From positions 1-64,000 of the forward strand of contig NZ_WKKH01000014.1 in assembly GCF_009674725.1 (NCBI RefSeq): a DNA stretch of 64,000 nt, given 5' to 3'. A model generated the notes under the pieces. It was not told where the DNA came from. It did no database searches and worked only from the letters and a program-made list of their open reading frames with translations. The translations under genes were made by a program, and so were the position numbers. This DNA is from Pedobacter petrophilus. GTDB lineage: Bacteria; Bacteroidota; Bacteroidia; Sphingobacteriales; Sphingobacteriaceae. Positions 26,243 through 33,605 of this stretch are shown here, one piece after another; position 1 is the stretch's first letter; every line of letters starts with the position of its first letter.

Positions 26243-27265
26243 TTAATGGATGATTTTAAATACAAGTTCTTTCAACAGTTCTCCATCGCTTACATTTCCG
26301 GAGCTATCCAACCCTTTGCTCTTCAAATCATACGCCCTCAGTAAACTAATCACCTGGAACACTTTGCCTGTATTATAATTTCTGGCTGCCGTTTCATAAT
26401 CTTTTATAAAAAATGGCGGAACGCCTAATGCTGATGCGGCATCGGCTTTATTTGGGATGTAATGGTATTTAAGCAGTTTGGTGAAATAGCCGCCCAAATT
26501 AGCCAAAACCATTACCGTTGGATTTGCTTTTGGGTTACTGGCGAAATAATTAATGATTTTATTGCATTTCAGCACATCTCGAATGGCCAGCGCTTTTTGC
26601 AATTCGAAAACATTATATTCTTTACTGATTCCAATGTTTTTCTGAACCAAATCTGTGTTGATCATCACATCCTTTGGAACATTCAACATCAGCTTTTCGA
26701 TTTCATTGGCAATTTTAGAAAGATCCGTGCCCAGGTATTCGGCCATTAAAGCAGATGCCTGCTGATCAATTTTGTACCCTTTCTCTTTGATAAATTCTTC
26801 TATCCAGGGTACCAGTTTATAATCACGAACAAGATCAGACTGAAAAATTAACCCCGATTTATTAATTGCTTTATAGATTTTTTTACGTTTATCGAAGTTA
26901 GCGTATTTGAAAGCCAATACTAAAATGGTGCTGGGCAATGGTTTTTCGAAGTAGTTGAGTACAAATTCTGCTTCTTTGCTCCCCGCATCTTCTTTGCCCC
27001 ATTTTAAATCCTGTGCTTCTTTAACAATCACTACCTGAAAGTCAGACATCATTGGATAACGTTTCGCTGCGCCCAGAACAGTCGCCATATCTGTATCCTT
27101 TCCGTAAAGCACGGTTTGATTAAATCCTTTTTCAGCATCATTCAAAAGATTTTCTTCTATATAATCGGCAATCTGATCTATATAGTAAGCTTCTTCTCCA
27201 TGCAATAAATACACAGGCTTAAACTTTCGGGCTTTTATATCTTTTATAATTTCGGCAGCAGTCAT
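26243..27265 (-). CDS. holA: DNA polymerase III subunit delta
   Basis: A 340-residue clamp-loader subunit, which opens the beta sliding clamp. The opening (MTAAEIIKDIKARKFKPVYLLHGEEAYYID) is characteristic of HolA, as are QVVIVKEAQDLKW, STILVLAFKYANFDKRKKIY and the collar region LALRDVLKCNKIINYF-like segment (residues about 230-245). There is no functional Walker A, as expected for delta. It is monocistronic, with an AT-rich upstream gap and a divergent HsdR-N-like gene about 130 bp away. Housekeeping. Confidence 0.9.
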   Translation of the reverse strand: MTAAEIIKDIKARKFKPVYLLHGEEAYYIDQIADYIEENLLNDAEKGFNQTVLYGKDTDMATVLGAAKRYPMMSDFQVVIVKEAQDLKWGKEDAGSKEAEFVLNYFEKPLPSTILVLAFKYANFDKRKKIYKAINKSGLIFQSDLVRDYKLVPWIEEFIKEKGYKIDQQASALMAEYLGTDLSKIANEIEKLMLNVPKDVMINTDLVQKNIGISKEYNVFELQKALAIRDVLKCNKIINYFASNPKANPTVMVLANLGGYFTKLLKYHYIPNKADAASALGVPPFFIKDYETAARNYNTGKVFQVISLLRAYDLKSKGLDSSGNVSDGELLKELVFKIIH

Positions 27266-27393
27266 TGAGGGTAAAATTACAATTTAGGTTTTAGGATTTT
27301 GGTAAATGTTTATAAACAATGTTAACTTTGGCCGATTGTTAATAGCAGATGGCTTTTGCATCTGGATGCCAACTAAAAACTGCCAACTGTAAA

Positions 27394-27852
27394 ATGTTCC
27401 ACCCTACCCCGCTCAACCTTCCACCTTATCCTTTTAAGATTACCAGAAAAGATAATGTGGTTTTTATTTTCGATGAACTGCGAAAAAAGCATTTGGTTCT
27501 AACTCCGGAAGAATGGGTGAGGCAACACTTTATTCAAGATCTTATTGCGAGTAAAAAATTCCCGAAAACCTTAATTCAAATTGAGGGTGGTTTGGTATTG
27601 AATCAACTACAAAAACGAAGTGATATCTTGGTTTACAATACTGCTGGAGAAAAAGTAATGCTGATTGAGTGTAAGGCACCGAAAGTGAAAATTACGCAAT
27701 CGGTTTTTGAGCAGGCATCACGATATAATTCCATTCACCAGGCCAAATGGATTGTATTAACAAATGGCTTACAACATGTTTACGCAAAAATGGATTTAGA
27801 GAAAGGTAGTTTTGTTTTTACGCAGGAAATGCCTGATTATCTGGATTTGTAA
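27394..27852 (+). CDS. HsdR N-terminal-domain (type I restriction R-like) nuclease-fold protein
   Basis: A 152-residue protein matching the stand-alone HSDR_N_2 family. It shows a PD-(D/E)XK-like core: RSDILVYN (Asp), then VMLIECKAPKVKITQ (Glu-x-Lys), then EQASRYNSIHQAKWIVLTNG. This resembles the nuclease domain of type I restriction R subunits but lacks helicase and specificity partners, so it is not a restriction system by itself. In Bacteroidota it recurs beside holA (family knowledge). The ATG at 27394 begins MFHPTPLNLPPYPFKI; the frame extends to 27349 through CTGCCAACTG-type repeat DNA, which I leave out. Confidence 0.85.
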   Translation: MFHPTPLNLPPYPFKITRKDNVVFIFDELRKKHLVLTPEEWVRQHFIQDLIASKKFPKTLIQIEGGLVLNQLQKRSDILVYNTAGEKVMLIECKAPKVKITQSVFEQASRYNSIHQAKWIVLTNGLQHVYAKMDLEKGSFVFTQEMPDYLDL

Positions 27853-28191
27853 ACCTCTTTCATTTTTAGCATTTAAGAAATAGAAGTTTAGGGTTCTAAA
27901 CCATCATATTATCACTGTTATTTATAATCCTATGATGGAAAAATCGCATTTACATCCGGCTAAGCCAAAGTACAAAATCTTCGTTCTACTTAAATCCGGC
28001 CTAACAAATTTTTCGGCAAGAACAGTCAAAGCCTAACAACTAACTTTAATAGAAAAATTTTCAGCCGGTGTTTTTTGTTTCTTTTTGACATCAAAAAGAA
28101 AAGAGCCGGTCCGGTCAGGACAAAAAATATATTAGCATGACATAGAAAAACCCAAATTATTATATTATTCCTTGAGACCGATATTTAAATA
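27853..28191. other. intergenic region with an 11-bp palindrome
   Basis: This 339-bp gap between convergent genes has no gene. TTTCTTTTTGA (28078-28088) and TCAAAAAGAAA (28091-28101) form a perfect 11-bp stem, flanked by T-rich and A-rich tracts. It could stop transcription from the minus-strand cluster or belong to a dispersed repeat. The remainder is AT-rich. Confidence 0.5.
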
Positions 28192-29391
28192 CTAAAAACT
28201 ATACTCCTCTTTCCACAACTGCTTATTCCCAGAGTAAACTGCTTCATTACACATGGCCACACAAATGGAAGCCTGTGTGCCTGTTTTTACATTAGATGCC
28301 GGAAGCTTGCCTGAAATAATAGATTCGTAAAATTCATCCAGGGCATAGTTCGTTCCATCTAAAGTCGGTTTTGGAAGAATTGGAATTCCACCATCTGTAT
28401 TGACTACGATTTTTGATGCTCCGGTAACGCCATCAACGATGCCAAGTTCCTTTATGGTTTCCTGCTCCGGATAAAAAACCCCCGTATTAGTGAGTAAAGA
28501 AACCGAACCTTTCGTTCCTTTGATTTTAAATAAATACCCATCATGCGCATTGCCGCAGGTTGCGCCGAAATTCCCGATCATGCCAGCCTGATCATACCGA
28601 AGCATAGTTTGAATGTTATCATATGTTTCACGACCATCTTTAAAAACATCAATCCCGCCAGTGCCCGTAATTTCATCCGGCTGGGTTTCGAAAGCCCAGT
28701 TAATGAAATCAATCTGATGAGAAAGCAACTCAGCCGCCAGGCCACCGGAATATTCTTTATACATGCGCCAGTTGATCTGTCGCTCGAGTTTAGGGTCATT
28801 CACCTTTCGGCGCCAGTTTCCATTCCGGTCCCAACGGCAATCAACTTGAGAAACTTTGCCCAAATAGCCGGTTTTGATCATTTCCTTTACCCTGAAATAT
28901 AATGGCGAATAACGATATTGGTAGCCCACCTGATAAACCTGTTTCGGGTATTTCAAAACAAGATTCCGCAGTTCTAATGCCTGCGCAATGTTGTATGTCA
29001 TGGTTTTTTCCACATACACATGCTTCCCGGCAAGAACGGCATCTTTAGCGATTTGAAAATGTGCGCTAAGTGGCGTGGCGATAAATACAGCATCGATGCT
29101 GCGATCATCCAGAACCTGTTTATAATTTATGATGCCCTTTGCTGATGAAGGAACAAATCGTTTTGTTTCCTCCAGCCTAAAACCCAAAACATCGCAATAA
29201 GCAACAATATTAAACTTCGCTGGCATCGACTTAATCACAGAAAGTACACCCTTCCCCCGGTCACCGCAGCCAATCATTGCCACGTTAATTACTTTTTCGC
29301 GGTTAAGCGTTAGGTTGCCCAGCACCTGCCCGGAGGCTAAAATGCCAGACCCAAACAACGCAGATTTTGTTAAAAAGGAACGGCGGTGCAT
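28192..29391 (-). CDS. Gfo/Idh/MocA-family oxidoreductase, exported
   Basis: A 399-residue NAD(P)-dependent oxidoreductase of the sugar type. The N-terminus is Tat-like (MHRRSFLTKSALFGSGILAS). The Rossmann motif is VINVAMIGCGDRGKGVL, and the family signature AGKHVYVEKTMTYNIAQ contains the Glu-Lys (EK) pair that positions the substrate. The second half is the alpha/beta substrate domain, with GGLAAELLSHQIDFINWAF (catalytic His likely here). Its start overlaps the stop of the DUF1080 gene by one base, so they are coupled. Likely acts on sugars or keto-sugars in the periplasm as last gene of the four-gene unit. Confidence 0.85.
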   Translation of the reverse strand: MHRRSFLTKSALFGSGILASGQVLGNLTLNREKVINVAMIGCGDRGKGVLSVIKSMPAKFNIVAYCDVLGFRLEETKRFVPSSAKGIINYKQVLDDRSIDAVFIATPLSAHFQIAKDAVLAGKHVYVEKTMTYNIAQALELRNLVLKYPKQVYQVGYQYRYSPLYFRVKEMIKTGYLGKVSQVDCRWDRNGNWRRKVNDPKLERQINWRMYKEYSGGLAAELLSHQIDFINWAFETQPDEITGTGGIDVFKDGRETYDNIQTMLRYDQAGMIGNFGATCGNAHDGYLFKIKGTKGSVSLLTNTGVFYPEQETIKELGIVDGVTGASKIVVNTDGGIPILPKPTLDGTNYALDEFYESIISGKLPASNVKTGTQASICVAMCNEAVYSGNKQLWKEEYSF

Positions 29392-30755
29392 TATAGAGTT
29401 TTGATTTTGATTGTTCTGAAATCTACCTTATTACCATGATCCTGAATGAGAATATGTCCTTTTGGTGCCTCCCCAAAATTCTTCCAGTCTTTATATTTAC
29501 TAATTGCCACCAGTTTTTTAAACTCCTCAGATCCACGAACGTATTCTAAAACCTTAACACCATTTAAATAGTGCTCCACTTTATTGTTTGGATAAACCAC
29601 TAAGCGGGCATTGTTCCAGCTCCCAATCGGACGCAAATATCTCGCTTCTTTTTTGGAAGTAATTAAGTCATATAAAGAGGCTAATGTTCGGTTTCCATCT
29701 CTTCCCAGTTTAGCATCCGGGTGCAATTCATCATCCAAAACCTGGTATTCTAAACCAATTGCCGAACCTGTATTTTTTTCGTTTAAGGTTACAAAATACT
29801 TCAATCCGCTGTTTGCGCCAGGCGTCAACTTAAATTCGAAGGATAAATCAAAAGCAGAATATTCTTCTTTAGTTACAATATCGCCCCCATTTGTAGATTC
29901 TGATCCGCCCGATGGCTCCACACTAATTACACCATCTGCCATTTTCCAGCCCTTGGCAGGAAAGGTATTTTTATAAGCACCAACCCAGCCATTGTTCGTT
30001 TTACCATCAAAAAGCAACTTGTAGCCTTCCGATTTTTCATAGGCCGACAAAGCGTTTGGGCTTAAGTTTACCGTATAAATGCCTTTTGGAAATGCTTTTG
30101 ATTTTAAGCCGGTGGTTTCAATGTTAATATTCTTGAAATAAACCTTTTTCCCATCATTTTCTAAATTGTTGCCAATGCTGTGTACCTGCAAACCAATAAA
30201 TCCGGATTGATCCAATGTATCAATCACATAAGAAACCGGACTGCCATTTACCCAGGTTTTCAATTCGTTACCAATGCATTCGATTCTATAATGGTTAAAC
30301 TCATTCTTTTTGTATAACGATTTTGCCGTCGGGTTTAACTCCAATGGATAAAGCCATAACCTTCTTGCTTCATCATAAACACCTCCGGTCCATGACCTGG
30401 GTGTTGGATCTATTTCTACCTGCCGGCCAAAAACCTGTCCTTTACCCCTATTTCCTTCTTGCTTAATGTGGCTTCTGGTTTGGATTCCTGAATTCGTGCT
30501 TTCGCCCTCGAGTTTTACATCTAGTTCCAGAATAAAATCGCCATACTCTTTTTCAGTAATTAAAAATGAATTTGGCGTATCCTTAGTCATGGTTCCCACA
30601 ATCATTCCATCTTCAACTTTATAAGGCGCTGCGCCTGCAACAGCTTTCCAGCCTGTTAAAGTTTTACCATCAAATAATGGTTTTGTTTTCTGCGCAGCAG
30701 CGGAAAAACTAATTATGGAAAGGGCTAGAAGGCTATATTTTCTGATGTTTAACAT
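29391..30755 (-). CDS. double DUF1080 protein, 3-keto-disaccharide hydrolase-like
   Basis: A 454-residue secreted protein (signal MLNIRKYSLLALSIISFSAAA) with two DUF1080 lectin-like domains. One begins at KPLFDGKTLTGWKAV and the other at YKLLFDGKTNNGWVGA. Each has the usual sandwich blocks (ILELDVKLEGESTNSGIQTR; LSFEFKLTPGANSGLKYFV; FNHYRIECIGNELKTWVNG). DUF1080 proteins include 3-keto-glycoside hydrolases and 3-keto-glucose-releasing enzymes of Bacteroidota (family knowledge). I use the ATG at 30755; an upstream one at 30779 adds eight residues. It is downstream of one Gfo/Idh/MocA gene and coupled to another. Confidence 0.87.
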   Translation of the reverse strand: MLNIRKYSLLALSIISFSAAAQKTKPLFDGKTLTGWKAVAGAAPYKVEDGMIVGTMTKDTPNSFLITEKEYGDFILELDVKLEGESTNSGIQTRSHIKQEGNRGKGQVFGRQVEIDPTPRSWTGGVYDEARRLWLYPLELNPTAKSLYKKNEFNHYRIECIGNELKTWVNGSPVSYVIDTLDQSGFIGLQVHSIGNNLENDGKKVYFKNINIETTGLKSKAFPKGIYTVNLSPNALSAYEKSEGYKLLFDGKTNNGWVGAYKNTFPAKGWKMADGVISVEPSGGSESTNGGDIVTKEEYSAFDLSFEFKLTPGANSGLKYFVTLNEKNTGSAIGLEYQVLDDELHPDAKLGRDGNRTLASLYDLITSKKEARYLRPIGSWNNARLVVYPNNKVEHYLNGVKVLEYVRGSEEFKKLVAISKYKDWKNFGEAPKGHILIQDHGNKVDFRTIKIKTL

Positions 30756-30844
30756 GGTTTTGGTTTTAAAAAGCACCATCCAAGACAGGTAAGACCATCT
30801 TAGTATTTTGCAAAATACTAAGGTTTCTTAGATAGTAGAATAAA

Positions 30845-32200
30845 TTAATACTTAAATACTTTTCCGTTTGCGATTACTTCCTGTCTGTTTTCATCAAAGA
30901 TTGCTTTTGCACCGGTACGCACCGCAGCATTGGTCATGATGTTGGCAATAGAATGCGAATAACCTGCCTCAACTGGCGCATTTGGCGTTTTACGGCTCCG
31001 CACACATTCCATCCAGTTTCTCATATGACCAGAGGTTAGCGAATCTCCACCCATATTTGCACCGGTTGCCGCTTTAATTTCTGTTTTACTCAAATCAAAT
31101 TCTGGCAGAAGGTTGGCTTTCATCCCCATTGCGGCAGCTTCCTGCTGTTTTAATCCGCCTTTTGGCGAAACCTTATTGGTGATTAAATTTAATTCTCCGC
31201 CATTTGAATAATATACTTCGCCAACATCACCTACACTATTTTGCATCCTTGAGGTGAACGTTACCTGAAAACCATCCTCAGCATTTGGCTGTCCGTAATC
31301 AAAAACAGCAACCATAGCATCCCAGTTTCTGCGTCCATCTTTCCAGGTATAAATTCCACCATTGGCCACCACGCTTCTCGGATGTTTCAACTTGGTAAAC
31401 CAGTGTACCGTATCAATCTGATGCGACATCCACTGACCCGGCATCCCTGATGAATAAGGCCAGAATAAACGGTATTCTAAATATTTCCTTGGATCGAAAG
31501 CTTCAGCAGGGCGATTTAGTAAAAATCTTTTCCAATCGATATCTTCTTCCTTTAATTTCGCGACCAGATCTGGTCTGCGCCAGCGGCCCGGCTGGTTAAC
31601 ATTCCACACCAGATCTACAGCCGTAATAGGTCCGAATTTGCCATCTTGAATAAACTTTGCTGCATTTGCATAATTTTCTCCACTTCTACGTTGAGAACCG
31701 ATCTGCACAATCCGATCCGTAGCTTTAACGGCTTTCAGTGCTGCTTTTGCGTCATCCATTGTTTCAGCAAAAGGCTTCTCAACGTAAGCGTCACAATTGG
31801 CTTTTACCGCTTCAATAGTATGCAAAGCATGTTGAAAATCTGCCGTGCTGATGATAACAGCGTCCAGATCTTTCATGGCGTACAACTCATCATTGTTTCT
31901 GCACGCTTTTATATCATGGCCGAATTTATCTTTCAGGTGAGCTACGCCCAAATCACGTCTAAAAGTCCATAAATCAGAAAGGCCAACAACATCGAAATTG
32001 AGTTCTTTATTGTGGTTGAGGAAACAAGGAAGCAATGTATCCTTGAAACGGTCAGAAAAACCGACGATCCCTACGCGAACGCGATCATTGGCACCGATAA
32101 TTCGTCCGTAGCTTTTTGCACTCATACCCATTGTTCCTGCATAGGTAGCCGCAGCAAAAATGGTCGATTGTTTGATGAATTTTCTTCTGGAGTTTTCCAT
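30845..32200 (-). CDS. Gfo/Idh/MocA-family oxidoreductase with Tat signal
   Basis: A 451-residue oxidoreductase. The N-terminus MENSRRKFIKQSTIFAAATY carries a twin-arginine signal. The Rossmann part reads DRVRVGIVGFSDRFKDTLLP, and CDAYVEKPFAETMDDAKAAL is the family EKP motif. It also shows DAVIISTADFQHALHTIEA and, in the substrate domain, GMPGQWMSHQIDTVHWF. It is longer than typical members owing to insertions in the C-terminal domain (QNSVGDVGEVYYSNGGEL and an ending ANGKVFKY). I use the ATG at 32200; the frame extends to 32254. It belongs to the four-gene sugar-oxidation cluster. Confidence 0.85.
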   Translation of the reverse strand: MENSRRKFIKQSTIFAAATYAGTMGMSAKSYGRIIGANDRVRVGIVGFSDRFKDTLLPCFLNHNKELNFDVVGLSDLWTFRRDLGVAHLKDKFGHDIKACRNNDELYAMKDLDAVIISTADFQHALHTIEAVKANCDAYVEKPFAETMDDAKAALKAVKATDRIVQIGSQRRSGENYANAAKFIQDGKFGPITAVDLVWNVNQPGRWRRPDLVAKLKEEDIDWKRFLLNRPAEAFDPRKYLEYRLFWPYSSGMPGQWMSHQIDTVHWFTKLKHPRSVVANGGIYTWKDGRRNWDAMVAVFDYGQPNAEDGFQVTFTSRMQNSVGDVGEVYYSNGGELNLITNKVSPKGGLKQQEAAAMGMKANLLPEFDLSKTEIKAATGANMGGDSLTSGHMRNWMECVRSRKTPNAPVEAGYSHSIANIMTNAAVRTGAKAIFDENRQEVIANGKVFKY

Positions 32201-32231
32201 AAATAGTTTTGTACTTGACAGCAGTATAATA

Positions 32232-33095
32232 TTATTCCGTGTAAACGGCTTCAATTTGTTTGGTTAGGAATTTAAAAGATTCTGCAATTTGAGCTGGTGT
32301 ATAATTTATTCCGGCTTCTATAAAAACCGGACCTTTATATTTCGCTTCTTTTAAAGCCCGTAAATAAGGTTTAAAATCGTCTCCTTTAATACCGGGTAAG
32401 GTTCTGGCTTCATGCTCAGCAATTTCACAATGAATTAATACATCGGCTGCATCAACAATACTTTGGGGCGATTCATTCTCGCGACGCATATGAAAGATAT
32501 CTGCATTGAGCCCGAAGTTCGGGTGATTCACTGCACGTACAATTTCAGCAGCTGTTTTCACATTGGTGATAAAATTTGTTTCCTGGCTTTGCAGGTTTTC
32601 GAGTGCGATTTTAACATGATGTTTTCCGGCAGATGCGGCCAGCTTTTTACACAAGAGAACAAAATCGGCCTTAGCTTTTTCAACTTCATATCCATCTGGA
32701 ATTTTGCGTGCTGTACCGCTACCTAAAACAATTACGCTTACTTTCGCCTGTTCGGCTCTGGAAAATAAACCTTCAGCATATGCTAAAACATCTCGTTCCA
32801 CCACATCCGGACCTGCAATTTTCATCTGCCCTGGAAACATGACGTTACACATGTAGAGCCTGCCATTGGCATTTTTAATGAGTGTTAGATTTTGCTTAAA
32901 TTTTTCTTCTGATAAAGATGGAGAAATCATTCTGCCAACCGATTCACCGAAAATTTTGAAGCCAGCTGCAAATACCAAACTATCTTTATCTATAGGCGCA
33001 ACTATACCAAGACGGAGGTAGGTCTTTTTTTCTGATTGAAAACTAAAAAGAAAAATGGAAAGTAAGAGCAGTAAAATAGTAATTCTTGACTTCAT
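32232..33095 (-). CDS. secreted sugar phosphate isomerase/epimerase-like TIM barrel
   Basis: A 287-residue protein of the xylose-isomerase-like TIM-barrel superfamily, with a signal peptide (ITILLLLLSIFLFSFQSE). Metal-binding residues of the fold can be seen in KIALENLQSQETNF (Glu), FGLNADIFHMRRENESP (Asp and His), DVLIHCEIAEHEARTLPG (His, Glu) and GPVFIEAGINY (final Glu). Such enzymes isomerise or epimerise keto-sugars. It is the first gene of the unit TIM barrel - Gfo/Idh/MocA - DUF1080 - Gfo/Idh/MocA. Exact substrate unknown. Confidence 0.8.
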   Translation of the reverse strand: MKSRITILLLLLSIFLFSFQSEKKTYLRLGIVAPIDKDSLVFAAGFKIFGESVGRMISPSLSEEKFKQNLTLIKNANGRLYMCNVMFPGQMKIAGPDVVERDVLAYAEGLFSRAEQAKVSVIVLGSGTARKIPDGYEVEKAKADFVLLCKKLAASAGKHHVKIALENLQSQETNFITNVKTAAEIVRAVNHPNFGLNADIFHMRRENESPQSIVDAADVLIHCEIAEHEARTLPGIKGDDFKPYLRALKEAKYKGPVFIEAGINYTPAQIAESFKFLTKQIEAVYTE

Positions 33096-33306
33096 TTTAA
33101 ACTGGATTGGTTATTAAATTAATTCATAACAATACCTAATTGCAGTTTAAATGCAAATAGCAGGTTTAGATTTGGTTAGAAAGCTTAATTTTAATTACCC
33201 TAAAATAGGGATTTAAGTTTAGAGATACAGGAAGGTTCGGTAACAATTTAGAAGCTAAAGACCAGGTATTAAAAAAAACCCTTTCATGATGCCTTTCATT
33301 TAATTG

Positions 33307-33366
33307 AAACATTAAGGCAATAAGATTCTAAGCCATAACTTTACCTTTCTTATTGCCTTAATGTTT
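33307..33366. repeat. 18-bp perfect inverted repeat
   Basis: AAACATTAAGGCAATAAG (33307-33324) is matched exactly by its reverse complement CTTATTGCCTTAATGTTT (33349-33366) across a 24-bp loop. It lies between valS (minus) and the TIM-barrel gene (minus), without a U-tract typical of a terminator. It could be a relic of a small mobile element or an RNA hairpin. The rest of 33096-33544 is AT-rich, and nothing else was recognised. Confidence 0.6.
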
Positions 33367-33544
33367 AATAAATTTGGCGAAGTTCTGCCATGCTCTTTCC
33401 CATTAAACTTCATACTTGAACCTTATCATTGATAATGACTTTTATTAAAGCAACAAAAAGGAAAGGTTATTTTTATGAACTTAATCTTCGGATAATCTGC
33501 TGGCTATTCAATTTCGACTTTTAAATATCCAGACCTATAAACGC

Positions 33545-33576
33545 AAAAAACCCTTTAGACATTTAAATCTAAGGGC
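33545..33576 (-). terminator. valS terminator
   Basis: On the minus strand CCCTTAGA (33575-33568) pairs with TCTAAAGGG (33559-33551) with one bulged base, followed by six T (complement of 33545-33550). It lies 30 bp after the valS stop. Confidence 0.75.
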
Positions 33577-33605
33577 TTTCTGAATATATCGCATTTTAAA
33601 AATAC

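Noticed and set aside
27394-27852. A complete type I restriction system
   Set aside because: Only the nuclease-like N-terminal domain is present, without helicase, HsdM or HsdS.
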